From contig NC_079415.1 of the NCBI RefSeq assembly GCF_026213295.1, positions 28,869,681 through 28,933,680 of the forward strand: DNA of 64,000 nucleotides, in the 5' to 3' direction. Positions 43,600 to 55,031 of this stretch are shown here, piece by piece; position 1 is the first letter of the stretch; the number at the start of each line of letters is the position of its first letter. The translations under genes and the position numbers were made by a program. The notes beneath the pieces are model-generated. The model was not told the DNA's origin, did not search any database, and saw only the letters and a program-made list of their open reading frames with translations. The stretch is from Gadus chalcogrammus (taxonomy: Eukaryota > Chordata > Actinopteri > Gadiformes > Gadidae).

Positions 43600-44262
43600 T
43601 AGCAAGGAGCCGTTTGTTTCAGTACGGCTCCTTTCAGCTGCCCACCCAACATAGACTGCTAATAAAACGCTTGAGGAGGCGTTATGAAAAGAAAAAAACT
43701 TACATTTTTTTAGAACAGGGTAGAATTATAATTATGAGCCTTTGATTGATATCCAGACATTTTTTGCGGAGACACAATCCTGTTCCCCACTTGTATTGGA
43801 GTGGACGGCGATATCTACTTCTGGGCCGCATGAAATGACGGACCCCCGTCCACTGCCATCTTAAACAGCTGCAATACCAGGCTTGGCCTCTGAGCACTGG
43901 TGGATTGCGGAAGTAAGCCCCTATCCTGGGGGCCTGGCACAAACCCCCAGGAACACTGCATACTTCCGCAATCCACCAGTGCTCAGCGGCCAAGCCTGGT
44001 ATTGCAGCTGTTTAAGCGGGCTGTGGACGGGTCCCTCAAATCATGGGACCCAGAAGTAGATATCTCCGTTCACTCCAATACAAGTGGGGAACAGGAATGT
44101 GTCTCCGCAAAAAAAACATTGATTTAAACATGATTTAAACATTTTTTTTAATTTTTTTCTTTTCAAAACGCCACCTCAAGCGTTTTATTAGTCGTTATCT
44201 CGCTGGGGAAGAGGGTGTGCAGCTGAAAGGAGTCGTAGTGAAACAAATGGCATCCGAGAGGG
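43600..44262. repeat. Large palindrome, arms about 300 bp
   Basis: Left arm 43600-43915 is the imperfect reverse complement of 43961-44262; the spacer 43916-43960 contains CCTGGGGG and CCCCCAGG, so it also folds. Unit 1 has only the right-arm sequence (24757-25080). Readings in several frames are non-coding in my judgement. Confidence 0.75.
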
Positions 44263-44516
44263 CCTAGTTCAGTGCTCCGTTAACGTGTCCGATTTTTGGA
44301 CTGGTTCATCTGCTGCTCAATAACTCTCACGGTCCTCTGCTTGCGATCATTGTGATTCATCATGTATTGATCCATTTATTCAAAAGATCCAAAGACAAAG
44401 AACAGGTGCATTACGGTATCATTTTATATTGTTGTTGGAGTGGGGGAGTGGGCACGCATGCGTTCTATATTTCTGCATCCGGTACGTCACGGACTAGGCC
44501 ACGTGTCTATGCCCCA
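44263..44516. other. Continuation of the unit end, matched in unit 1
   Basis: Corresponds to 25080-25367. No gene seen. Confidence 0.5.
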
Positions 44517-44519
44517 TAA

Positions 44520-44884
44520 CCCTGCGTTCACACCAAAAGATGCAAAAAGTTGACGCGCGTCGTGATCCCATTCAAAGTGAATGTAGAGACGCGTTGCTGC
44601 TTTACTGCCGATGCATTTGCTGCCGAGAAAACGGGCAGCAAAACTTGATTTGACGCGCGTCAAAATCTGATTTGAGGCGCGGCATGCCCGTGCCCGCTGA
44701 TGGGCACGGGCGAAGGGCGCGTTCACGTATTTTGCGGCGCGTCAAATGCTGCTCGAGTTGAAATATTTCAACTTTTGACGCGCGTCAAAAGTTTGACGCG
44801 CCGCAAAACTTGATTTGACGCGCCGCAAAACTCAGGCGTCAACGCGTTCGGGCAGCAAATGCATCTTTTGGTGTGAACGCAGGG
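44520..44884. mobile_element. Harbinger-type MITE, 365 bp
   Basis: Ends CCCTGCGTTCACACCAAAAG and its reverse complement, about 23 bp, with TAA duplicated at 44517-44519 and 44885-44887. Inside are repeated GACGCGCGTCAAAA palindromes and GCGGCGCGTCAA. The unoccupied site in unit 1 (25368-25370, single TAA) proves the insertion borders. Confidence 0.9.
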
Positions 44885-45073
44885 TAACGCCGAAGCAAAT
44901 CGCTCCTGTATGTTACCCTGCGCCACTGAGCAGTTTGTATAGGAATGAATGGGCGGCCAGTCCGTGGTCCATCCTTATGTCCATGCTCTGGCAGCATCTT
45001 TAGACGGATGAGGAAGCCGGAGCCAATACGACATAGGCCACGCCTACTGGATACAAACGCAGCGCGGGAGTCA

Positions 45074-45086
45074 GATGAGGTCAGGA
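45074..45086. repeat. Left target-site duplication of the 18.7 kb insertion
   Basis: GATGAGGTCAGGA occurs here and at 63771-63783. In unit 1 the same place (25561) is uninterrupted. Confidence 0.8.
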
Positions 45087-45934
45087 GGGAGGGCGCGACT
45101 GGATGCACGTGATTGCGAGCGGAAGTGTCGAGGAGTGGAGGTGTGCGAGGGAACGCAATATCATCCGACTGCAGACACAAATGGGCGTTCCCGTGTCGTG
45201 GGCGTTCCCGTTCACGCGGACTAAAACGCCCCCCCCCCTGCGTTCTCGTGTGTTGGGCGTTCTCGTTTACGCAGGCTGGAACGCCCCGTTCTTCTTCGTC
45301 GATCTAGTAGTATGGGCAGCATAAAACTGACGTTAGCGCCCCCTTCTTCTTCGATCTCGTAATACGGGTACGTTAGCCAGCTAGGCCTACAGAATGTTAG
45401 CTTACTTTTATGTGTCGAATCTCGGCCCAAACTTTGCATCAAACTTGATGCAACCCGATCATTACAGGGAGGGAGGCTCCATGATCTCATGTTCATTATC
45501 TTCTGGGTTAGTATAGGTAGTGTATTAGGTATAAGTGAGATGTTTGGTATAGTTTAAGAATATGCCCAAATTAAATAATTAATAGATTAAAATAACACTT
45601 GGGACATTATGCAGTTCAAATCCAGTTACCAGACACTATGAAGGCTCAAACAGTAGGCCATTTGTTCACTTACTTTTCCCACTGAATGTTTTCAATAAAG
45701 ACAAAATACAGTAATTGCTCTGTAACAATTAACCTTACAACATACATCGTAGGCACAAATGTATGTTACATACATCGTATAGCATTTGTCACAAAAACAA
45801 AAAAGAAAGGAGTAATAAAATACCAGCATTTCTGGGCAGATACATTTACTACAGTAGTATGTACATTTACAAATGAAAGGGATTGCAAAAAAAGACGTCC
45901 CAAATAAAACGAAAAAGGAGTAATAAAAGAACAT

Positions 45935-47626
45935 TATGCTAGGCAGACATCTTTTATGACAAACCTGGCATATACAACGTGCCTCAGTACCAGGGGTGCG
46001 CTAGGCCAATTCTTCTTTTTTGAGAAGCCTTTGAGGCGTAGCGCAAGGCCACTGACACAGCCTGCATTGTTGTACATCTTTCTAACCGTTATGTATATGA
46101 GATTGTCTTTATTAAGCTTAATGTCCCCTGCCAAACTGTCATTTATATATATGGAATGATGGAGAGGCTTGATAAGTTCTCGGAATGTGTTTGAAACCCT
46201 GTTGAACACGCCAAGCATCGCCATGTCCAGTCTCAGCGTCTCTTGTACAATTTGCTGAAGGACTTCGGGTGGTAAGAATGGCCTGTCCTCTGTTGTGCCA
46301 GATTGGAGCGTGTAGCTGAGATGGGGAGATGGAGAGGGTGAGCTTGGTGTGCCAGCTAGTCCTGCAGGGCTAGAGAGAGCGAGAGAGCCAAAAAAGAGTG
46401 AAGGAGAGCGAGAGAGAGGGAGAGAAACAGGGATTATGATCAACCTTCAATCACACAAGCCCAGACCAACACTACCCACACCATTAAACAAAAAGGCAAT
46501 CACTGATCGATCAAAAGTCTGAGAAAGAGCAAGAGAGAATATACGTAAATAGAAAAGTATGGACATAGTATGTAATACCTTTCACTGCTGAGTGATTGGA
46601 AGGTGTGACTGAGATGGGGAGATGGAGAGGGTGAGAAGGAGCCAGCTAGTTCTGCAGGGCTAGCCTAGAGACGGAGAGACAAGTGTATTGGCTACGATCT
46701 TCGTGAGCACCAGAAATAAGTAAATAGCAACATGGACACAGTATATAAACCTTTCAAGCATAAAGGTCTCCAACAGCTGTCAAACCACCACCTCCTGATA
46801 GAGAGCATGTCCCCCTGAAAAGTAAAATTATGCTTTAAATGACTTCATAGCCCAATACAAATCCATGTTACAGTACTGTTTAGCAGTGTACTATGGCAGT
46901 GTAAATTATTGTGAAGATGTAGCCATCTCCTCCCGTAAGTGCAGTACCTGAAGACAAAGTAATGTGTATGACCTATGATGCATGTTAATTGTAGCCTCCA
47001 GTAAGGATGACTAAATTATTAAAAGCCTTATATTTCATGCTACACATCTGATTGAGATTAGAAAGAACTCACCTCACTGAAATCATATTGCTTTTGAGGG
47101 TAGAATACATTGCGTACTGAAATTAACATGCAAATGAGTTAGTTGTTTTGCAAACTAGTCATAATTTCTGAAAATAATGCATCTCACCATCAGCATAAAC
47201 ACCCCACAGCTGTTGCTCTGATACTGGTGAGGTGCGTCCTGTGGTGGTAAAAGGGGAATGTGATTTGTCAATGATTCTTATTAGTATATAATGCCTATAA
47301 ACTATAAAGTGATATCCACCCTCATTTTGTAACTACATACAAAAAGTGCACAATGCACTTTCAACAAGCATTTAGCAGCAACCAGGGCCCATGAGCGTCA
47401 CATAGGAACACTTCATTAAATCATAATAAACAATCTAGAGGCCTGCCTGTCTACCAGTGAATGCTACTCTACGAGATGCAATGAATCGTGCGCCAGCCAC
47501 ACGTTTTACCTCGTCAGCCAAGTAAAGTCCCTTCCATGGTCCATTGGACAAAGCATGTGCCAGGGTACTGAAAAGGTTTGGAAGACGTGTAAGTTGCAAT
47601 TCATATGCATCATCATCAACACGCAT
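45935..47626 (-). CDS. Ulp1-like (C48) cysteine protease gene, partial
   Basis: Minus-strand exons: 47626-47510 (39 codons, ends GLYLADE at donor GTAAAA), 47238-47188 (DAPHQYQSNSCGVFMLM), one starting YAMYSTLKSN near 47125, one from 46814 with a possible DMLSIRRWW reading, and a last one from about 46371 to 45935. The SNSCGVFML block is the catalytic-cysteine signature of Ulp1/SENP-type proteases, which cleave SUMO-like modifiers and are often encoded by fish DNA transposons. The catalytic His and Asp region is not seen. The last exon encodes PPEVLQQIVQETLRLD and a domain I do not recognise (slightly F-box-like). The joint between the third and fourth exons does not keep one frame. Confidence 0.5.
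46285..46670 (-). repeat. Duplicated exon of the Ulp1-like gene
   Basis: An exon reading PAGLAGTPSSPSPSPHLSYT after CTCTCTAG (from 46371) has a near copy reading PAELAGSFSPSPSPHLSHT after a CTAG acceptor at about 46660. Both lie in similar surroundings, so exon and flank were duplicated. Confidence 0.55.
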
Positions 47627-48351
47627 TCAGTACACACTACACTTCGATTTCACCCAAGGGTGAATTAAAAGTACATGTTTTCCTAAACGTTGGTCATCAA
47701 CGAGGTAATAAAGTAGTAACTGAGGGCACATCTGTCATCTGTTTTTCAGAGTGCTAACGATCTTTATTCATTCGTTGCGCCGCGACCGAACTGACAGAAT
47801 TCTTTGATATGCCATGCATGTAAACATACTAGTTAGTTTAGACGTACTAGTACGTTTACATGCACAGTTTAATCCGATGCGTGTGTCACCACAACGAAGC
47901 AGAGTGGCCGCGATTTCATGCCTCTTACCATGCCAGCTGACACCTTAACATCCAACTTAACAATGTACTTTGGTAATGTTAACCTCACAGTAAAATAATC
48001 GGCAAAGCCTTCGCTGCAAACTTTACCCTCTACCTACAAACCGTCTTAAACGTTGCTGATTTCTGAATAGTATATTCAACGTTTATGGACGATAGCATAG
48101 CATTCGCTGCCACCGAACCATGCTTGTCACGAGTATTTATATCCGATTCGAATTCGGATACAACGATACCACAGCTTATCAGTGATTTAAATGAGAATAC
48201 TTCACAGCCAATGTTGTCAATTAAACAATATCATACTTACTGACATAATCTCTGACCATAACCCTTTCGTTTTTCTGGAAAGTTACTACGAGGTAAAACC
48301 GCCAAAAAAGGAAGGGTAGCATACCCAGCATGCCTTGCGAAACTCACTCAC

Positions 48352-48578
48352 CTCTTCTTGAGTGATCGATGAAACGCTACAGGAACGCCTGATGGGCGTT
48401 TTTGTGTCATGACGGGAACGCCCGATGGGCGTTTTTGTGTCATGACGGGAACGCCCAAGCCTGCAGCTGGACCCTTCTCAGGGAACGCGGTCGGTCGCTG
48501 CTCGAGAAGCTGCTGCTCCGGTTGTAGAGACAAACTTTTTTTGAGCTTTTTTGTTGGACTTGTGTGATTGTGGTTCAT
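48352..48578 (-). CDS. Possible 5' exon of the Ulp1-like gene
   Basis: Minus-strand frame from ATG 48578 running through the 37-bp repeat to donor GTGAGT at 48351. The product (VPVMTQKRPSG repeated) looks repeat-driven. It may be a non-coding or chance exon. Confidence 0.2.
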
Positions 48579-48735
48579 AGGTAATAAAGGAAAAGGGTAT
48601 CACTTGGTGGGGGTTAGAGTTAGGTGGTTTTCTAGAGGCGGGTTCCGACCGACGACCTGTATAGGTCCGGAAAGGTGCCCGTTTCTTTTCTTTCTCTTTT
48701 ATAATTTTTCCCGTCTTTTCTATCTAGTGTATAGG

Positions 48736-49707
48736 ATGACTAAAGGGAGTAAAGGTAAGGGGAGGGAAGAAAGGGAGGTAGGAGAAAAGGGGCAGTGTAG
48801 GGGAAGAGGCAGTAGTAGTAGCGAGGAAGGAAGAGAAGAGGAGATTCAGGGAAGAGAAGGAAAAGATGTTAAAAGAGCGAGAACATTTAATAGTGTAGAT
48901 GGTATCGAAACGGAGATGGTGAGTGACTCAAGTGAGGAGGAGGGAGTTGAGAAAAAGGTAGATGTCAAAATGATAGTCCGGTTTGCTGAGGAGGGAGGTA
49001 TAGGAAAAATGAACCCGTCAAAGCTAACAAAGGAGTTGACAGGAAAGTGCGGTGATATAAAGTTTGCTAGGGTTTTAGGAGATGGAAATCTGTTGATTGG
49101 TTGCTCGGATGAGCTTCAGGTAGTTCTGACAAAGAATCTAACAATGGTTGGTGTTAACAAAGTGGTGAAGGTGGTGCAGGTTGGATTGCAGAGAGAGAAA
49201 CGTTGCAAAGGGGTGATAACAGGAATCTCTCTGGATATTGAGGAGCAGGAGATTAAAGAGAACTTGGTGGCCAAAGGCATAGAAGTGATTAGTATTAAGA
49301 GGATGACAAGGGGCCCTGAAAAGGAAATGAGTGAATCTGTATTGGTGGAGCTTAAAGGAGATGTATTACCAGATAGAGTATTTCTAGGGTTCCTGTGTTT
49401 CTATGTGAGGGCTTACATACCTAAGCCAATGAGGTGCTTTCAGTGTCAACGATTTGGGCACATCGCTAAAATCTGTAAGGAAAAGAGGAGGTGTGCGAAA
49501 TGCTCAGGGGATCATGAGTATGGGAAGTGTGAGGGGGCCAAGTTAAAATGTTGTAGTTGTGGGGGTGAACATGTCGTCACATTTGGAGGCTGTGAAATAA
49601 TGAAAGAGGAAGTTGCAGTTCAGAAGGTAAAAGTGTTGGACAAAGTGACCTATGCAGAGGCAGTGAAAGTGGTAAAACTTTGTTGCAGCAGTGATAAACT
49701 CCACTAG
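48736..49707 (+). CDS. ORF1 of the I-type LINE (zinc knuckles)
   Basis: From ATG 48736: a charged Lys/Glu/Ser-rich N-terminus, a middle domain, and a C-terminal cluster of three knuckles: CFQCQRFGHIAKIC, CAKCSGDHEYGKC and CCSCGGEHVVTFGGC. The frame ends at 49707; the expected C-terminus (IIAKAAKDYLGMEG) continues to 49882 in a frame offset by one, so a one-base lesion lies at about 49690. Confidence 0.8.
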   Translation: MTKGSKGKGREEREVGEKGQCRGRGSSSSEEGREEEIQGREGKDVKRARTFNSVDGIETEMVSDSSEEEGVEKKVDVKMIVRFAEEGGIGKMNPSKLTKELTGKCGDIKFARVLGDGNLLIGCSDELQVVLTKNLTMVGVNKVVKVVQVGLQREKRCKGVITGISLDIEEQEIKENLVAKGIEVISIKRMTRGPEKEMSESVLVELKGDVLPDRVFLGFLCFYVRAYIPKPMRCFQCQRFGHIAKICKEKRRCAKCSGDHEYGKCEGAKLKCCSCGGEHVVTFGGCEIMKEEVAVQKVKVLDKVTYAEAVKVVKLCCSSDKLH

Positions 49708-49853
49708 AGACTCCACATCAAAGACAACGAGCATACAGATAATAGCTAAGGCAGCCAAGGATTATTTGGGGATGGAAGGGTTAAAATGGGAGGCTTTGGT
49801 AGCCGAGATAAATACACAGAGTAGTCAGGAGCCGGTGAGAAAACATCATAACC

Positions 49854-52800
49854 ATGGTGAAAATTCTACAGTGGAATGCTAGGAGCTTGGTGGCAAATGG
49901 CCGGGAGTTTAAATATTTTTTAAGTCAAATGAAAGAAAAACCACAAGTAATATGCATTCAAGAAACGTTTTTGAAACCAGTGTTAGATTTTGTTATCTAT
50001 GGATATGTAGGTATAAGAAGAGACAGGAGTGAAGGTGAAGGGGTTGGTGGAGGGTGTGTAACATTTATCAAGCAAGGTATATCATACAGGGTATTAGATA
50101 TTGGAACGGAACAAGAGTATATAGTGGTGGAGGTATGGGAGGGGGGAGAGGAGTTTGTTGTTGTTAATTACTATAATCCATGTCAAAGGTTAGAGAATGA
50201 TAAACTAGTTAGGATTAAAGGTATAGAAAGACACAGGATAATATGGTGTGCAGACTTCAATGCTCATAACACAATGTGGGGAGGGAATCATACAGACACG
50301 AATGGGAAAGTGATTGAAGAGTTCATGGAGGACAATAATCTTGTTTGTTTGAATGATGGGAGGGGGACAAGGATGGATATAAGAACAAGTAATGAGTCAG
50401 TGTTGGATCTGACGTTGGTGTCAGTAAGTTTGGCAGGGATCAGTAACTGGGAGGTTTTGACAGGTAAATCTTTAGGTAGTGACCACTATGTGTTACTTTG
50501 TTCAGTAGGAGGAAGAGGAGAAGTGATTGTTGGAAATGTAATTCAGAAATGGGTGTATAGTAAAGCAGATTGGGGTATATTTAAGTTGGTCAGTGAAGAA
50601 GTTATGGTTTCAGTTGTTACTAGTGGAGATATAGATACAGTAAATAACAGTGTTACATCAGCAATTATTGCTGCAGCAAGTAAATCTATTCCAAGAAGTA
50701 AAAATAGAAGGGATAGGAAGTTAGTTCCTTGGTGGACAGAGGAGTGTTCCAAGGCAGTTAAAGCCCGAAACAAAGCATTTAGGAAAGTCAAAAGAGAGCA
50801 TAATACACAAAGTTTGGTGGAGTATCAGAGGGCACAGGCACTGGTAAAGAGAGTTACAAAGAGAACACAGAGGGCAAGCTGGAGACAGTTTTGTGGTAAG
50901 ATAGGAAGAACAACACCGGTAGGAGAAGTGTGGGGAATGATAAGGAAGATGGGAGGAGATAGAAGAGAGTGGGAGTACCCAGTGATTACGTTAGAGGAGC
51001 AAACTGCTATATGTGATAAAGATAAGGCTGATTTGATGGCCAAATCTTTTGCTAAGGTGCATAGTGTTGATCAGTTGAAAGTGGAAGGGAGAAGGAGAAG
51101 AGAAGTTACTTTGAGTAATTATCCTGATGTGCTAGTTAGGAGAGTAGATACTAGGGAGAAAATAGATGATGGATTTACAATGGCAGAGCTTGTGAGAGCA
51201 ATTAAAAAAGCAAAGCCCTCAGCTCCAGGGGGAGATCAGGTGATCTATGTAATGTTAAAACATCTAGGAGAAAGAGGAATGGAAAAATTGTTAGAACTAT
51301 ATAATAGAGTATGGGTGGAGGGAAAGTTACCAAGTGTATGGAAGGAAGCGGTGGTGATTCCGATTAGGAAACCAGGGAAAGATCCAGGTAAACCTTCTAG
51401 TTATAGGCCAATAGCATTAACGTCTAACATATGTAAAATAATGGAGAGATTGACAGTGACAGAAAGGTTAACGTATGAGCTTGAGAAGAAAGGGTTGTTG
51501 AGTCAAGTGTTGTCAAGTGGTTTCAGAAAAGGGAGACATACAATGGATGTAGTGGTAAGGCTTGAAAATGAGATACGGAAAGCACAGGCAAACAAAGAGT
51601 CAGTGGTGGTAGTGTTTTTTGATATCGAAAAAGCATATGACATGATGTGGAGGGAAGGTTTGTTAATTAAGTTGTATAATATGGGAGTAGGTGGAAGGGT
51701 TTTTAACTGGATAAAGAAATTTTTTTTGACAGAAAAATACAAGTCCGGATTGGGTCTGAATTGTCAAATAAGTATATGGTGGGGAATGGCACTCCCCAAG
51801 GAAGTGTAATTAGTCCTTTATTATTTATAATCATGATAAATGATGTTTTTTCAAAGGTACCAGAGGATATAGGAAGTTCTCTGTTTGCAGACGATGGGGC
51901 TTTGTGGAAAAGGGGAAGAAATGTGATGCATATTATTAGTAAAGTCCAGTCTGCAATTGATGGGGTGACAGAGTGGGGATTTGACTGGGGGTGCAGATTT
52001 TCGGTAGAGAAAACGCAAACTGTATTTTTCACTAGGAAAAGAATTGAGGATGGGATGAAATTGAGGATGTATGGGAAAGAGTTGGAAAGAGTTGGCTCAT
52101 TTAAATATTTGGGAGTTATTTTTGATTCTAGGGTAACGTGGGCAGACCATATTAGGATGATTGAGGATAAATGCAAAAAGGTAATAAATGTGATGAGATG
52201 TTTGACTGGTAGGGATTGGGGAGCGAGCTGTTCAGCTTTAAAGACTATATATGTAGCTATGATTAGATCTGTGTTTGATTATGGGTGTATAGTGTATGGG
52301 TCAGCCGCAGTGTCTCTCTTGAGAAAGCTGGACGTGATTCAGGCTAAGGCATTAAGGGTATGCAGTGGGGCTTTTAAATCATCACCAGTGCCTGCTCTGC
52401 AGGTAGAAATGGGGGAAATGCCACTGGAGTTGAGAAGGAAACATTTGATGGGGAACTATTGGGCTAATCTGCGAGGGCACAGTGAGTCTCACCCCACAAA
52501 AGGTGTGTTGAAAGAGTGCTGGGTTTATGGGAAGTGTGAGAGGAATCATTTTGGTCGGGTGGGGAATGATATAGCGAAAGAGTTTGGTGTGGGTGAATTG
52601 AAGCTTAGTCCAACAGTGGTATATCCATTAATGCCGCCATGGAGGATGGTGTGGCCAGAGGTGGACTGGTTTGTGTTGGGTATAAAGAAGAGAGAGAGAG
52701 AACAGAAAGACCTGGCTAGTGTTTTTAATATTCATCTTCTTATAGAGCACAGTGAGTATGTTCATGTTTTTACAGATGGTGCCAAACAACCTGAGACAGG

Positions 52801-53538
52801 AGCGACAGGGTTTGGAGTAGTTGTTCCATCAAAAAGAATAGAGTTTAATAGAAGAACATCAGATAATTTAAGCGTTTATACAGTGGAGATGTTGGGGGTG
52901 CTGGTCGCTTTAAAATGGGTGGAATCAAGTTCAGTTGGAAAAATTGTGATCTGTACAGATTCAGCATCAGTTTTGGCAAGTATGAGGTCTTTTTATTCAA
53001 GTAGTCGCCAAGGTTTGTTGTATGAAGTTCTACAGTCGATTACGAGAATCGTTCAGCAGGGGAGGGTTCCAGCTCATGTTCCAGCTCATGTAGGGGTGAA
53101 GGGAAATGAGAAAGCCGATAAGATGGCGAAGAAGGCATTGGAGAAGGAAAAAGTAGAAATGAATATCAGTTTAAGTAAGGCAGAAGTTAAAAGCCTGATA
53201 TGGGGAAAAGTTAACAAGATGTGGCAAGACAAATGGGACAGTGAGGAGAAAGGGAGATATTTATATAATATTCAAAAAAGTGTTAATGATAAAATAAGGT
53301 ATAGTGGTCAGAGGAAGGATGAACAAATTTTGATTAGGTTAAGGTTGGGGCACAGTGCACTAAATAAAACAATGAATTTGATAGGAAAACACCCCACTGG
53401 ATTATGTGAGGGGTGCCAGGTAGAGGAGACAGTGGAACATGTTTTAATGAACTGTAGTGGTTATGGGATGGAGAGGGAAAGTATGAAAAATCAATTGAGA
53501 GAATTGGGTATACAGGAGTATACTTTGGAAAGTATTTT
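49854..53538 (+). pseudogene. ORF2 of the I-type LINE: endonuclease, RT, RNase H
   Basis: Starts MVKILQWNARSLVANG. Endonuclease motifs: CIQETFL, GGGCVTFIK, CADFNAHN, SDHYVLL. RT motifs: SYRPIALTSNICKIMER, FFDIEKAYDMMWRE, then a one-base deletion near 51740 shifts the frame to 51761-53566 with NGTPQGSVISPLLF and LFADDGAL. RNase H: FTDGAKQPETGATG, VEMLGVLVALKWV, CTDSASVL and a late Asp. A Cys/His motif CEGCQVEETVEHVLMNC ends the protein. The final codons are displaced to 63552-63635 by the Merlin-type insertion. Only one frameshift separates it from a full ORF. Confidence 0.85.
53531..53538. repeat. Target-site duplication AGTATTTT (left)
   Basis: Repeated at 63552-63559. Eight base pairs, within LINE codons Ser-Ile-Leu. 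Confidence 0.9.
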
Positions 53539-54705
53539 GGTAACACTTTATAATAAGGTGCCATAATAAATAGCAAACTAGTCATTACCTAACCCTTTGT
53601 TAATATTTGTTAATTGTTACTAAAATATCTATTTGGCACAAGTTAATAGTTTTTCCATCATTAATTAAATATTAGTTGTTTGCATACAATTTGTATGTTA
53701 ATGTTTTAACAAATAGAAAACAATCTATTAACTAATATTGTATTAATATTTATTAATAGTTAACTAAATGTATTTTTGGCACTAATTAACAGTTATTTCT
53801 TACATTATTTAAATGTTAAATGTTTATTTACAAACTATATGTTGATATAAAAGTTAATGACATATTATTATTTAACTAATTGTTATTAAACTGTGCTTCT
53901 GCCTATCCCAATATGAACCACTCCTCATCGGACTCTTACAATGAAGTTGGTTAAGCTTAATTAATATATGAGTAATATATAACTATCAGTATGGGGGACC
54001 CTTATAATAAAGTTGGTTAAGCTTAATTAATATATGAGTAATATATAACTATCAGTATGGGGGACCCTTATAATAAAGTTGGTTAAGCTTAATTAATATA
54101 TTAGTAATATATAACTATCAGTATGGGGAACCCTTATAATGAAGTTGGTTAAGCTTAATTAATATATTAGTAATATATAACTATCAGTATGGGGGACCCT
54201 TATAATAAAGTTGGTTAAGCTTAATTAATATATTAGTAATATATAACTATCAGTATGGGGGACCCTTATAATAAAGTTGGTTAAGCTTAATTAATATATT
54301 AGTAATATATAACTATCAGTATAGGGGACCCTTATAATCAAGTTGGTTAAGCTTAATTAATATATTAGTAATATATAACTATCAGTATAGGGGACCCTCA
54401 TAATAAAGTTGGTTAAGCTTAATTAATATATTAGTAATATATAACTATCAGTATGGGGGACCCTTATAATCAAGTTGGTTAAGCTTAATGAATATATTAG
54501 TAATATATAACTATTAGTATTGGGGACCCTTATAATAAAGTTGGAACAGTAATTATTAATCATTTACAAATATTTATTATAACATGTATTAACGATAGCA
54601 AATATTTTAACTCTCACACTGGAAATGAATGATCTCAGCACACACTGTTGGGAAGGGGGATGAAAATACTTTATTTATAACTCTCTAACAAAGGACTCTC
54701 AAAGA
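53539..54705. repeat. Left terminal inverted repeat with 66-bp array
   Basis: About 400 bp of AT-rich end sequence with TTAACTA/TTAATA motifs, then about nine 66-bp units (53936-54540) with GTTGGTTAAGCTTAATTAA starting at 53946, 54012, 54078, 54144 and so on, then about 160 bp down to AACAAAGGACTCTC. All three segments recur inverted at 62195-63551. Confidence 0.9.
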
Positions 54706-55031
54706 GCTCACAAATAGCTTTTTGTTTTCTCCTGGAACACTGACCACTGATAGTTAACCTGATGGTCTACTGGAACACTGATCATTAAACTGATCAAAAG
54801 ATGATCAAACTAGAATGCCAACAGAATGTATAAAATGGTATATCAAATAAACAGAGAAAGAGAGAGGGGTTCAACCAGAGCGTGAGAAAAAGAGAGAAAG
54901 ACAGTGAGACAGAGCACAAGAAAGTGAGGGAAAGACAGAGTGAGAGACAGGCAATATTTCTTAACCACACTAGAAAAAAACAACACGAACGGGTAAAAAA
55001 ATAATAATTATGCTCTCTTTGCATACGGGAT
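54706..55031. other. Purine-rich spacer downstream of the CCDC106-like gene
   Basis: GAGAGAAAGA-type runs at 54850-54950. No gene seen. On the minus strand this lies just after the CCDC106-like stop codon and should hold its 3' UTR. Confidence 0.4.

Larger units (their letters stand above)
45170..48470 (-). mobile_element. Candidate DNA element carrying a Ulp1-like gene
   Basis: TGGGCGTTCCCGTG near 45181 and its inverse ACGGGAACGCCCA near 48448 sit at opposite ends and enclose a minus-strand multi-exon gene. GGGCGTT motifs recur at both ends; a 37-bp unit with ATGGGCGTTTTTGTGTCATG is tandemly doubled at 48390-48460. No convincing target copy was found (CTGCAG is on both sides), so the borders are tentative. 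Confidence 0.4.

Noticed and set aside
44487..45324. Several frames over the GACGCGCGTC MITE and the GGGCGTT region
   Set aside because: They overlap a proven 365-bp MITE and repeat-rich 5' LINE sequence; composition effects.
54012..54540. 66-bp array as a possible CRISPR-like repeat
   Set aside because: The units are contiguous with no unique spacers, and the setting is a eukaryotic transposon end.
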